64,000 nucleotides of DNA from Micromonospora andamanensis (GTDB lineage: Bacteria > Actinomycetota > Actinomycetes > Mycobacteriales > Micromonosporaceae): positions 206,750 through 270,749 of the forward strand of contig NZ_BOOZ01000011.1 in NCBI RefSeq assembly GCF_016863495.1. Reading direction: 5' to 3'. Below, piece by piece: positions 16,148 to 24,538 of this stretch. Within the stretch, counting starts at the first letter, position 1, and the number at the start of each line of letters is the position of its first letter. A program made the position numbers and the translations under genes. The notes beneath the pieces are model-generated. The model was not told the origin of the DNA. It saw only the letters and a list, made by a program, of their open reading frames with translations, and searched no databases.

Positions 16148-17071
16148 TCAGCCGGTGACGGACCGCCGGGCCGGGAGGGCGTCCAGGACCCGGCGCAACA
16201 CGTTGGCCAGGGCGCCGTTGACCTCCTCGGGGCGTTCCATCATCAGCATGTGACCGGCGCCGGGGCAGACGGTCAGCTCGGTGGCCGGTAGCGCGGCGGC
16301 GATGGACTCCGCGCACGGTGGCGGGGTGAGCCGGTCCCGGTCGCCGACGAGTGCCGCCGCCGGCAGGTGGGCCAGCGCGGCGAGCGTGGTCAGCCGGTGC
16401 TGGGTGCCGATGGAGGCCCGGAACCCGCCGATCGAGCGCAGTGAGGCGCGGGCCACCGCCGAGGTGACCAGCCGGATGTCGGTGGGGTCGCAGCGGTCCC
16501 CGAAGAGCATCCAACGGATGCTCGGGCGTAGCGCGCGCAGCAGGGCGCGGGGCGGTCGCCAGGCGCCGCAGCGGGCGAGGACCCCGGCCCCGGTGGTCTC
16601 GGCCAACCGGATGATCCGGGCGATCCGGGGCGAAAGTCCGTAGACGGTGTGAGTGTGCCCCTCGGCGGTGGTGGAGACGAAGACCAGGCCGGCGGCGCGC
16701 CGTGCGAAGTGGTCCGGGTGGCGGTGCGCGTACTCCATGATCGTCATGCCGCCCATCGAGTGGCCGACGAGCACCACCGGCCCGGTGGGAGCCACCGCGT
16801 CCAGCACCTCCACCAGGTCGTCGCCCAGTTGGGCCAGGGTGGCCGTGGGCAGGGCCATGCAGCTGGACCGGCCGTGCCCACGGGCGTCATAGGTGACCAC
16901 CCGGACCGAACCGAACAGCTCCCGGATGGCTGTCAGCTGCCGGTGCCAACTGCGCCCGTCCAGGGTCCAGCCGTGCAGCAGCACGGCTGTCACCTCGGCG
17001 TCGGACGGGCCTGCCGTCTCCACGTGCAGGCGTACGTCGTCGCCCAGCCGTACCTCGGTCGGCTCCGGCAT
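16148..17071 (-). CDS. Alpha/beta hydrolase
   Basis: A 307-residue alpha/beta hydrolase. The oxyanion region is LLHGWTLDGRSWHRQ, the nucleophile elbow is GHSMGGM (Ser near residue 105), the acid is in VGDRDRLTPP and the catalytic His is in GAGHMLMMERPEEV. A cap region rich in Arg and Leu lies between. The substrate is unknown; possible activities are esterase, lipase or epoxide hydrolase. The ATG at 17071 has GGGGAGG upstream. It is transcribed divergently from the carbonic anhydrase gene across a 148-bp spacer. Confidence 0.9.
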   Translation of the reverse strand: MPEPTEVRLGDDVRLHVETAGPSDAEVTAVLLHGWTLDGRSWHRQLTAIRELFGSVRVVTYDARGHGRSSCMALPTATLAQLGDDLVEVLDAVAPTGPVVLVGHSMGGMTIMEYAHRHPDHFARRAAGLVFVSTTAEGHTHTVYGLSPRIARIIRLAETTGAGVLARCGAWRPPRALLRALRPSIRWMLFGDRCDPTDIRLVTSAVARASLRSIGGFRASIGTQHRLTTLAALAHLPAAALVGDRDRLTPPPCAESIAAALPATELTVCPGAGHMLMMERPEEVNGALANVLRRVLDALPARRSVTG

Positions 17072-17102
17072 CGCCACCTCCCCAGGGCGCACGGATGCGT
17101 AA

Positions 17103-17120
17103 CACCGGGGATACCCGGTG
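17103..17120. promoter_or_regulatory. Palindrome in the hydrolase/carbonic anhydrase divergent spacer
   Basis: CACCGGG-GATA-CCCGGTG lies 32 bases upstream of the hydrolase start. A second repeat, CAACAC/GTGTTG, follows near 17144-17165. These may be operator sites, but nothing identifies a regulator. Confidence 0.3.
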
Positions 17121-17219
17121 GTAACACCGGCTACCCGTCATGACAACACGCCAACCGGGGTGTTGAGAAGATCTCGTCGATCGGCTCCGCCTTGGCGCCG
17201 TCCCGGCCAGGCTGAGGAG

Positions 17220-17873
17220 ATGGCAGACACGGGCGGATTACCCGCCGGCTCCGCGCTCGCCGGCCAGGCCCGCGGGGGTACGCCGCGTGCGGCCCTGGCC
17301 GAACTGCTCGCCGGCAACCGGCGCTTCGTCAGCGGGCAGCCGGTGCACGGGCACGACGTGACAGCGGCGGCCGCGACCGCCTCCGGCGACCAGCAGCCGT
17401 ACGCCGTGGTCCTGGGCTGCATCGACTCGCGGGTGCCGCTGGAGGCGATCTTCGACCAGACTTTCGGCGCGATCTGTGTGATCCGTACCGGGGCGCACGT
17501 GCTGGACCGGGCCGTACTGGGCTCGATCGAGTACGTGGTGGAGGTACTCGGCGTACCGCTGGTGATGGTGCTGGGGCACGAGCGGTGTGGTGCGGTGCAG
17601 GCGACAGTCGACGCCCTGCGTACCGGCCGGCGTCCGCAGGGCCAGCTGGCCCATCTGGTCGACCGGATCGCGCCGGCCGTCGCCGAGGTGGGGGTGGACG
17701 ACCGGCACGTGCTGCCGGCGGCCGTCCGCCGGCACGTGGTGCGTACCGTGGCCACGCTGCGCGCCGACCCACGGCTGATGCCGCCGATCACCGCCGGCCG
17801 GGTGGCCGTCGCCGGAGCGCTCTACGACCTGGCCACCGGCGAGGTCGCGCTGCTCGACCCGCCGGGCAGGTGA
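17220..17873 (+). CDS. Beta-class carbonic anhydrase
   Basis: A 217-residue cytoplasmic beta-carbonic anhydrase. The zinc ligands are Cys67 with Asp69-Ser70-Arg71 (GCIDSRVPLE), His120 and Cys123 (LGHERCGAV). It interconverts carbon dioxide and bicarbonate, supplying bicarbonate for acetyl-CoA carboxylase and other carboxylases. The ATG at 17220 abuts a GAGGAG sequence, which is unusually close; no better in-frame start is visible before the domain. A strong terminator hairpin follows the stop. Confidence 0.93.
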   Translation: MADTGGLPAGSALAGQARGGTPRAALAELLAGNRRFVSGQPVHGHDVTAAAATASGDQQPYAVVLGCIDSRVPLEAIFDQTFGAICVIRTGAHVLDRAVLGSIEYVVEVLGVPLVMVLGHERCGAVQATVDALRTGRRPQGQLAHLVDRIAPAVAEVGVDDRHVLPAAVRRHVVRTVATLRADPRLMPPITAGRVAVAGALYDLATGEVALLDPPGR

Positions 17874-17892
17874 ATCGGGCCGGGCCGAGACG

Positions 17893-17929
17893 GTGAACGC
17901 CCGCCGGGGGTGACCCGACGGGCGTTCAC
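17893..17929. terminator. Bidirectional hairpin between carbonic anhydrase and convergent small gene
   Basis: Eleven-base arms GTGAACGCCCG (17893-17903) and CGGGCGTTCAC (17919-17929) lie between two convergent genes. Confidence 0.8.
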
Positions 17930-17964
17930 AGGTGCTGCGGAGAGGGCGCGCTGCCCTCGGTCGA

Positions 17965-18294
17965 TCAGGCCTCGAAGACGCCGGCCTCGACCAGGCGCTT
18001 CTCGGTGGCGTCCCAGCCGTCACCCGGGTGGGCGGCGTTGAGACCGTTGAGCTCGGCCCGGATCTTGGCGGCGTGGCCGGCGGCGGCCAGCACCCGGATC
18101 TCCTCGATGAAAGCCTCGGAGTCGGTGCGCAGGTGCGCCGTCTTGCCGTTGGTCAGGTTCCGCACGTAGGCGTGCTTGCCGCCGTTGAGCGGGATGACGT
18201 ACTTGAACTCGCCCAGCACGCTGAGGGCGCCACCCTGGCCAGCCTGGCCGGCCCGGACTGACGCGCGCGCGGTCTTAGAGGTGTTGCTCGCCAC
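17965..18294 (-). CDS. Conserved-looking small hypothetical protein
   Basis: A 109-residue protein starting at GTG 18294 with AAGGAG seven bases upstream. The N-terminal 30 residues are Ala/Gly/Gln-rich. The rest folds into short strands and helices: EFKYVIPLNGGKHAYVRNLT, then TAHLRTDSEAFIEEIR. No catalytic motif is visible and I do not recognise a family. Codon use is typical of the chromosome and the terminator hairpin supports a real transcription unit. The 305 bases between it and the next gene hold no obvious gene; a short repeat, GGACG/CGTCC, is present near 18325. Confidence 0.7.
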   Translation of the reverse strand: MASNTSKTARASVRAGQAGQGGALSVLGEFKYVIPLNGGKHAYVRNLTNGKTAHLRTDSEAFIEEIRVLAAAGHAAKIRAELNGLNAAHPGDGWDATEKRLVEAGVFEA

Positions 18295-18599
18295 GGAGGT
18301 ACTCCTTGCAAGACGTACGGAGGACGGAACGTCCGGGGGCTGTTGCGGGCGCCGTGGAAGGCGAGACCCGCGGAGGCTTACGCGGCACAGGCCGCCGATG
18401 GAACTGTACACGACCCACGATGCCGGCTGGTCATCGCGGCGTCACGAGGTGGAACCGCGGTCACCTGTCCGGGTATTCCGGGCGGCGGATTTGCCGATTC
18501 CCTGGCGTACCATCCGTCACAGGAGTCATCATGTGTTCCACAAGCCCGGGTCGGGCGAGGTCGTAGGGGAAGACGCACCTCGCACTCCGGGAGGTCACC

Positions 18600-19091
18600 G
18601 TGCCAACGCGTGGCGTCGTATACGTCCACTCGACCCCGCTCGCCGTGTGCTCGCACGTCGAGTGGGCGATCGCGCGCGTCCTCGCCGCGCCGGTCAACCT
18701 GCAGTGGACGGCCCAGCCCGTCGATCCCGGCGCCCGCCGGGCCGAGTGCGGGTGGTCCGGTAGCCCGGGGACGGGCGCCGAGCTGGCCGCTGCCCTCCGG
18801 CAGTGGCCCATGATCCGTTTCGAGGTGACCGAGGACCCCAGCCCGGGCCTCGACGGCGAGCGCTTCATGCACGTGCCGGGCCGGGGCCTGTTCCGGGCGA
18901 CAGTGGGCGCTGCCGGAGACATCCAGCTCGGCGAGGACCGGTTGCGCAGCATCATGGCCGGTGCGCGGGCGCCGGAGGCCCTCGCGCACGCCCTCGACAA
19001 GGCGCTCGGCACCGCCTGGGACGCCGAACTGGAGCCGTACCGCCACGCCGGGGACGGCGCGCCGGTGACCCTGCTCACCCAGGTCGGGTAG
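18600..19091 (+). CDS. DUF3145 family protein
   Basis: A 163-residue protein matching the actinobacterial DUF3145 family: it opens TRGVVYVHSTPLAVCSHVEW, and RFEVTEDPSPGLDGERF and IQLGEDRLRSIM follow. The family is widespread in actinobacteria and has no known function. The start is GTG 18600 with GGGAGG seven bases upstream. No membrane or export signals are present. It is followed closely by the GH3 lipoprotein on the same strand. Confidence 0.88.
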   Translation: MPTRGVVYVHSTPLAVCSHVEWAIARVLAAPVNLQWTAQPVDPGARRAECGWSGSPGTGAELAAALRQWPMIRFEVTEDPSPGLDGERFMHVPGRGLFRATVGAAGDIQLGEDRLRSIMAGARAPEALAHALDKALGTAWDAELEPYRHAGDGAPVTLLTQVG

Positions 19092-19153
19092 GCCGGTCGG
19101 GTCGGTCCAGCCGAGGAGAGGTCGAGTTGCCCGGTACGCGGTGAACTGGTGGG

Positions 19154-20887
19154 ATGGTCCGCGTGTCGACTACCCCTCGGCGCGTCACCGCCGTGTTCGT
19201 CCTGGTGACCGCGCTGCTCGTCGCCGGCTGCTCCGGGGCTGGTCAACGCCCCGCAGCGGGCCCCGCCTCGACTCCGGCGACGGAGTCTGCGCCGCCGTCG
19301 AGCGCCCCGCCCGAGGACCCGGCCACCAAGGCGGCCGCCCTCGTCGCCGAACTCTCTGACGAGGACCTGGTCGGCCAGGTGCTGATGCCGTACGCCTACG
19401 GCGACCAGGCGACGAAGGTGTCGGCCGGCTCGGCCGCCGGCAACCGGGCACTGGGCGGGGTGGACACGCCGGCCGAGATGATCGAGAAGTACCGGCTCGG
19501 CGGGCTGATCCTGGTGGGTTTCAGCGCGGACGACCCCACCCAGACCAACCAGGAGACCACGAACGTCGACAACCCGAAGCAGGTCCGTGAGCTGACCACC
19601 GGGCTGCGCGAGGCCGCCGGGCGGCTCCCGGCGGGCGCGGCGCCCTTCCTGATCGGCACCGACCAGGAGTACGGGGTGGTCACCCGGATCACCGAGGGGG
19701 TCACCATGCTGCCCAGCGCGCTCGGCGCCGGGGCCGCCGGTGACCCGGAGCTGACCGAGGCCGCCTGGCGGGTCGCCGGGACCGAACTTGCCGCCATGGG
19801 CATCAACGTCGACTTCGCGCCGGTGGCCGACGTGCTGGTGACCCGCAGCACGGTGATCGGGTCCCGCTCGTTCGGCTCGGATCCCGGGCGGGCGGCCGAC
19901 CAGGTCGGTGGCGCGGTACGCGGGTTGCAGACCGCCGGGGTGGCGGCCACTCTCAAGCACTTCCCGGGGCACGGTCACAGCGCGGTCGACTCGCACAAGG
20001 ACCTGCCCCGGCTCGGCCAGTCCCGCGGCAAGCTGGCGGCCGAGGCGTGGCCGCCGTTCACCGCAGGCATCGAGGCCGGCGCGCTGGCGGTGATGTCGGC
20101 CCACCTCGACGTCCGCTCGATCGACCCGGGCGTGGCCGCCACCTTCTCGTACAAGCTGCTCACCGAGGTGCTGCGCGGGGAACTGGGCTTCCAGGGTGTG
20201 GTGATCACCGACGGGATGAACATGCCGCCGGCCCGTCGCTACGAGCCCGGTGAGGCCGCGGTACGGGCGTTGAAGGCCGGCAACGACCTGATCCTGATGC
20301 CTCCGCACGTCGGGAAGGCGTACGAGGGGCTGCTCACCGCGTTGCGCGACGGCACACTGCCCCGTGGCCGGCTGGTCGAGGCGGCCACCCGCGTGCTGAC
20401 CATGAAGTTCACCCTGGGCGACGCGCCCGCGCCGGAGCTGTCCACGCTCGGCGCGCCGGCGCACCGTGCGGCGGCCAGGGCGCTGGCCGCCGGAGCGGTG
20501 ACCGTGCTGCGCGGCCGGTGCGACACCACGGGCGTCCGTGGCCCGGTCACCGTGACCTCGTCGGGCGGGCGGGCGCACACCCGGGCGGCGTTGACCGAGG
20601 CGCTGACCTCGGCCGGCGTGAAGGTGGTGCCCAGTGGTGGCACCGTCGTCCACCTGGTCGGCTACGGCGACGGCGCGAAGGACCTGCGATCCGACGCCGC
20701 CGTCACCGTCGCCATGGACACCCCGTACGTGCTGGCCTCGGCGAAGTCGCCCACCCTGCTGGCCACCTACTCGTCCAGCCGCGCCTCGATGACCGCGCTC
20801 GCCGACGTGCTCGCCGGCAAGGCCCGCCCCACCGGCCGCTCCCCAGTCAAGATCCCCGCCCTACCCCCCACCACCTGCACGGACTGA
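19154..20887 (+). CDS. Glycoside hydrolase family 3 lipoprotein (beta-N-acetylhexosaminidase-like)
   Basis: A 577-residue exported lipoprotein. The signal sequence ends in the lipobox LLVAGC, and a Pro/Ser linker follows. The GH3 barrel carries the NagZ-like loop KHFPGHGHSAVDSHKDLP with the catalytic His/Asp pair, and the nucleophile Asp in VVITDGMNM. That loop points to beta-N-acetylglucosaminidase activity on wall fragments rather than plant beta-glucosides. An extra C-terminal domain of about 130 residues follows the barrel. The start is ATG 19154 or GTG 19163; both have weak ribosome-binding sites. Confidence 0.88.
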   Translation: MVRVSTTPRRVTAVFVLVTALLVAGCSGAGQRPAAGPASTPATESAPPSSAPPEDPATKAAALVAELSDEDLVGQVLMPYAYGDQATKVSAGSAAGNRALGGVDTPAEMIEKYRLGGLILVGFSADDPTQTNQETTNVDNPKQVRELTTGLREAAGRLPAGAAPFLIGTDQEYGVVTRITEGVTMLPSALGAGAAGDPELTEAAWRVAGTELAAMGINVDFAPVADVLVTRSTVIGSRSFGSDPGRAADQVGGAVRGLQTAGVAATLKHFPGHGHSAVDSHKDLPRLGQSRGKLAAEAWPPFTAGIEAGALAVMSAHLDVRSIDPGVAATFSYKLLTEVLRGELGFQGVVITDGMNMPPARRYEPGEAAVRALKAGNDLILMPPHVGKAYEGLLTALRDGTLPRGRLVEAATRVLTMKFTLGDAPAPELSTLGAPAHRAAARALAAGAVTVLRGRCDTTGVRGPVTVTSSGGRAHTRAALTEALTSAGVKVVPSGGTVVHLVGYGDGAKDLRSDAAVTVAMDTPYVLASAKSPTLLATYSSSRASMTALADVLAGKARPTGRSPVKIPALPPTTCTD

Positions 20888-20901
20888 CCCCACCCGGGGC
20901 G

Positions 20902-20962
20902 GTTGATCATGAGGTTAGCGGCAATGGTTGATCTTTGGACTGCCGCCAACCTCATGATCAAC
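20902..20962. terminator. Long palindrome between convergent genes, GTTGATCATGA family
   Basis: Arms GTTGATCATGAGGTT (20902-20916) and its exact reverse complement (20948-20962) are extended by a mismatch and then GCGGC/GCCGC. It lies between the convergent GH3 and fabF genes. The first 11 bases match the palindrome at 6411-6472. Confidence 0.8.
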
Positions 20963-20972
20963 GTGGGCTGGC

Positions 20973-22199
20973 TCAGGGGCGGGTGAAGACGAGGGCCACG
21001 TTGTGACCGCCGAAGCCGAACGAGTTGTTCAGCGCGGCGGGCACGTCCATGTGTCGGGCCTTGTTGGTCGCCACGTCGAGGGTGAGACCGTCGTCCGGGT
21101 CGTCCAGGTTGATCGTCGGCGGCACCACGCCGTCGCGGATCGCCAGGATGGTGGCGATCGACTCCAACGCACCGGCCGCGCCGAGCAGGTGCCCGGACAT
21201 CGACTTGGTGGCGGTGAGCACCGGATGGTCGCCGAGCGCGGCCCGCAGCGCGGTGATCTCCGCCAGGTCACCCACCGGGGTCGAGGTGGCGTGCGCGTTG
21301 ACGTGGACGATGTCCGACTTCGCCACGTCGGCGTCGGAGATCGCCTTCGCGATGGCCCGGATCGCGCCGGCACCCTCCGGGTGTGGCTGGACGATGTCGA
21401 AGCCGTCGGAGGTGAGGCCCGCGCCGGCGAGCCGCGCGTACACCCGGGCACCCCGGGCTGCGGCGTGGTCGGCGCGTTCCAGCACGATGACGCCGGCGCC
21501 CTCGCCGAGCACGAAGCCGTCGCGACCCTTGTCCCACGGGCGGGAGGCCCGCTCGGGCTCGTCGTTGCGGGTCGACATCGCCCGCATCGAGGAGAAGCCG
21601 GCGATCGGCAGCGGGTGGATGACCGCCTCGGTGCCGCCGGCCACCACCACGTCGGCGCGGCCGGCACGGATCATGTCCAGGCCGAGCGCTATCGCCTCCG
21701 CGCCGGTGGCGCAGGCGCTGGCCACCGAGTGGACACCCGCGCGGGCACCCAGTTCCAGGCCGACCCACGCGGCCGGACCGTTCGGCATCAGCATCGGGAT
21801 GGTGTGCGGGGAGACCCGCCGTGGGCCGGACGTCTCCAGGATGTCGTCCTGGGCGAGCAGGGTCAGCGCCCCGCCGATGCCCGAACCGACGCTCACGCCG
21901 AGCCGCTCCGGGTCGAGCCCGGAGTCGGCCAGGCCCGCGTCCGACCAGGCCTGGTGGGCGGCGATCAGGGCGATCGCCTCGGAGCGGTCCAACCGGCGCA
22001 GCTTGACCCGGTCCAGCAGGCCGGTCGGATCGACCGCGAGCTGGGCGGCGATCCGGACCGGCAGTTGCGCGGCCCACTCCTGGGCGAGCGGACTCACCCC
22101 GGAGCGGCCGGCGAGCATGGCGTCCCAGGTCGACGCGACGTCCCCGCCCAGCGGGGTGGTCGCGCCGAGCCCGGTGACGACGACGTCGATGCGACTCAT
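20973..22199 (-). CDS. fabF: 3-oxoacyl-ACP synthase II
   Basis: A 408-residue condensing enzyme with the Cys-His-His triad: Cys163 (SVASACATGAEA), His303 (NAHATSTPVGD) and His337 (KSMSGHLLGAAGA). It elongates acyl-ACP with malonyl-ACP in the type II fatty-acid pathway in the cytoplasm. It is the last gene of fabD-fabH-acpP-fabF, with its start one base after the acpP stop. A palindromic terminator follows. Confidence 0.95.
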   Translation of the reverse strand: MSRIDVVVTGLGATTPLGGDVASTWDAMLAGRSGVSPLAQEWAAQLPVRIAAQLAVDPTGLLDRVKLRRLDRSEAIALIAAHQAWSDAGLADSGLDPERLGVSVGSGIGGALTLLAQDDILETSGPRRVSPHTIPMLMPNGPAAWVGLELGARAGVHSVASACATGAEAIALGLDMIRAGRADVVVAGGTEAVIHPLPIAGFSSMRAMSTRNDEPERASRPWDKGRDGFVLGEGAGVIVLERADHAAARGARVYARLAGAGLTSDGFDIVQPHPEGAGAIRAIAKAISDADVAKSDIVHVNAHATSTPVGDLAEITALRAALGDHPVLTATKSMSGHLLGAAGALESIATILAIRDGVVPPTINLDDPDDGLTLDVATNKARHMDVPAALNNSFGFGGHNVALVFTRP

Positions 22200-22200
22200 A

Positions 22201-22440
22201 TCAGGACTGCGCCTCGATGTAGCTCACGGCGTCCCCGACGGTCTTGAGGTTCTGCACCTCGTTGTCAGGGATCTTGACGCCGAACTTCTCCTCGGCGGCG
22301 ACCACGACCTCCACCATGGAGAGCGAGTCGACGTCCAGGTCGTCGGTGAAGGACTTCCCCTCGGCCACGTCGTCCGGGTTCACCCCGGCAACCTCTTCGA
22401 GGATCTCGGCGAGGCCGGCGGTGATCTCGTCACGGGTCAT
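22201..22440 (-). CDS. acpP: Acyl carrier protein
   Basis: A 79-residue acidic four-helix carrier. The 4'-phosphopantetheine attachment site is Ser39 in DLDVDSLSMVEVV. It carries growing acyl chains between the condensing, reducing and dehydrating enzymes of fatty-acid synthesis. It lies between fabH and fabF, as in other actinobacteria. Confidence 0.96.
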   Translation of the reverse strand: MTRDEITAGLAEILEEVAGVNPDDVAEGKSFTDDLDVDSLSMVEVVVAAEEKFGVKIPDNEVQNLKTVGDAVSYIEAQS

Positions 22441-22523
22441 TGCGGTGGGTTCCTCTCATCGGGTTCTCTCGACGGGGCGGCGACGCCACCCGTCGCTCCT
22501 CGGCGCCGCGCGCCGTGGGGGTA

Positions 22524-23468
22524 TCAGGGGCAGCGGACGACCTGACCGGCGTAGGTCAGACCGCCGCCGAAGCCGAACAGCAGCACCGGTGCGCCGGAGG
22601 GCACCTCGCGGCGCTCCACCAGCTTGGACAGGGCCAGCGGGATGCTGGCCGCGGAGGTGTTGCCGGACTCGACGATGTCCTTGGCGATGATCGCCTGTGG
22701 GATGTTCAGCCGCTTCGCGATGCCGTCGATGATCCGTGCGTTGGCCTGGTGCGGAACGAACGCGGCCAGCTCCGACGGGTCGACACCGGCCCGTTCGCAC
22801 GCCTGCAGGGCCAGCGGTGCCAGCGCCGTGGTGGCCCAACGGAACACCGTCTGGCCCTCCTGGGCGACGTACGGTCGCCAACCCTCGATGCGTACCGCGT
22901 CGCCGCGCTCCGGCACCGAGCCCCAGACCACCGGGCCGATGCCGGCCGGCTCGTCCTCGGCGGCGGCGGTGACCACTGCCGCGCCCGCGCCGTCGCCGAA
23001 GATGATGCAGGTGGAGCGGTCGGTCCAGTCGGTGAAGTCGGACAGCTTCTCCGCGCCGATCACCAGCGCATTGCGTGACGCACCGGCGCGGATCGCGTGG
23101 TCGACGGTGCCGAGCGCGTACGCGAAACCGGAGCAGGCGGTGTTGACGTCGAACGCACCCGGGGCGTTGATCCCCAGCTTGGCGGCGACCCGGCAGGCCA
23201 CGTTCGGGCTGCGGTCGATCGAGGTGCAGGTGGCGACCACGACCAGGTCGATGTCGGCGGCGGTCAGGCCGGAACTCGCCAGCGCCTTGTCGGCGGCGGC
23301 TGCGGCCATGTCGGCGACCGTCTCGTCACCGGCGATCCGGCGGGTCGCGATGCCGACCCGGTCGCGGATCCACTCGTCGCTGGTCTCCACCAGTTGGGCG
23401 ATCTCGTCGTTTGTCACCACCCGGGACGGCTGGTAGTGCCCGAGGGACAGGATCCGGCTGCCCGTCAT
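22524..23468 (-). CDS. fabH: 3-oxoacyl-ACP synthase III
   Basis: A 314-residue initiating condensing enzyme. Catalytic residues are Cys112 (NTACSGFAYAL), His240 (FVPHQANARI) and Asn270 (ESGNTSAASIP). It condenses short acyl-CoA, usually branched in actinobacteria, with malonyl-ACP to prime fatty-acid synthesis. The ATG at 23468 overlaps the fabD stop as ATGA, so the two are coupled. The 83-base gap before acpP holds only leader sequence. Confidence 0.95.
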   Translation of the reverse strand: MTGSRILSLGHYQPSRVVTNDEIAQLVETSDEWIRDRVGIATRRIAGDETVADMAAAAADKALASSGLTAADIDLVVVATCTSIDRSPNVACRVAAKLGINAPGAFDVNTACSGFAYALGTVDHAIRAGASRNALVIGAEKLSDFTDWTDRSTCIIFGDGAGAAVVTAAAEDEPAGIGPVVWGSVPERGDAVRIEGWRPYVAQEGQTVFRWATTALAPLALQACERAGVDPSELAAFVPHQANARIIDGIAKRLNIPQAIIAKDIVESGNTSAASIPLALSKLVERREVPSGAPVLLFGFGGGLTYAGQVVRCP

Positions 23469-24460
23469 GACGAGGCCTCCCCAGCGTCGGTGTTGGCGCG
23501 AGACGTGTGCGGACTGGTTCCGTGGACCGGGCCACCCGCCGTGCTGCCGTGCCGGGCGATGAGATCCCGGGCGGCGGGCAGGTCGTCCGGGGTCTTCAGG
23601 GTGACGATCTCCGGCGCGCCGGCACCTGCGAGTTCGCGCTTGACCAGCCCGGCGAGCGTGCCGGCGGGCGGCAGCTCGATCACGCCGGTCACGCCGAGTG
23701 CGGCGAGCGTGGCCATGCAGAGATCCCAACGGACCGGGGCGGTGACCTGGCGGACCAAGCGTTCGAGCAGTTCGCCGCCGTTGTCGACGGCGGTCCCATC
23801 GAGGTTGGACAGCAGGATGCGGTCCGGGTCGTTAGGGGTGATCCCGGCGGCGACAGTGGCCAGCGCCGCCTCCGCCGGAGCCATGTACGGGGTGTGGAAG
23901 GCGCCGGCCACCTGCAACCTGACGACCCGGACCCGCTCCGGAGGCTCGGCGGCCAGCTTGTCCAGCCCGTCGAGCGCACCGGCGGCGACGACCTGACCCT
24001 TGCCGTTGCGGTTGGCGGCGTGCAGCCCGTGGGCGCTTATCGCGGCGGTCACCTCGTCCGGGTCGCCACCGAGCACCGCGGCCATGCCGGTCGGCTCCAG
24101 CGCGCAGGCGGCGGCCATCTCCCGGCCGCGTACGCCGGCGAGGGTGATCGCCGCCTCCGCCGACAGCGCCCCGGCCAGCGCCGCCGCGCCGAGCTCTCCG
24201 ACACTGTGCCCCGCGGTCAGCGTGACCTCCGGCATCGGCAGGTGCTCGGCGGCGAGCAGCGCCGCGGCGACCAGCAGCGGCTGGGTGCGAGCGGTGTCCC
24301 GGATCTCGTCGGCGTCGGCTGTGGTGCCCAGGTGCACCAGGTCGACGCCGGCCAGCTCGGACCACGAGCGCAGTCGGGCCTCGGCGTCGGGCAGGGCGAG
24401 CCAGGGGGTCAGAAAGCCAGGTTTCTGGGAACCCTGGCCGGGGCAGAGTACGGCGAGCAC
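23465..24460 (-). CDS. fabD: Malonyl-CoA:ACP transacylase
   Basis: A 331-residue acyltransferase. The opening CPGQGSQKPGFL, nucleophile Ser86 in GHSVGEL and His189 in AGAFHTPYM identify FabD. It loads malonate from CoA onto acyl carrier protein. The C-terminal 25 residues (Gly, Thr, Ser, His-rich) are an extension beyond the fold. The start is GTG 24460 with AGGAGAG eight bases upstream. The 78-bp gap to the PucR-type regulator contains the probable promoter and operator for the operon. Confidence 0.94.
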   Translation of the reverse strand: MLAVLCPGQGSQKPGFLTPWLALPDAEARLRSWSELAGVDLVHLGTTADADEIRDTARTQPLLVAAALLAAEHLPMPEVTLTAGHSVGELGAAALAGALSAEAAITLAGVRGREMAAACALEPTGMAAVLGGDPDEVTAAISAHGLHAANRNGKGQVVAAGALDGLDKLAAEPPERVRVVRLQVAGAFHTPYMAPAEAALATVAAGITPNDPDRILLSNLDGTAVDNGGELLERLVRQVTAPVRWDLCMATLAALGVTGVIELPPAGTLAGLVKRELAGAGAPEIVTLKTPDDLPAARDLIARHGSTAGGPVHGTSPHTSRANTDAGEASS

Positions 24461-24538
24461 GTCTATGACTCTCCTGGATACCCATGGGTTGCGCTGTGCC
24501 GGCTGGCACCAAACCGCACTAGGACAGTTGGAGGGATC
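24461..24538 (-). promoter_or_regulatory. Promoter/operator region of the fab operon
   Basis: The spacer between the fasR-like gene and fabD holds the palindrome GTGCC-GGCT-GGCAC (24496-24509) and an 8-bp palindrome, CCCATGGG (24481-24488). FasR proteins are known to activate fabD-fabH-acpP-fabF from this spacer in Streptomyces, so binding here is expected. The exact site is not proven from sequence. Confidence 0.45.

Noticed and set aside
18295..18599. A gene upstream of DUF3145
   Set aside because: Frames in this gap have no ribosome-binding site or recognisable protein features; it is better read as promoter and leader.
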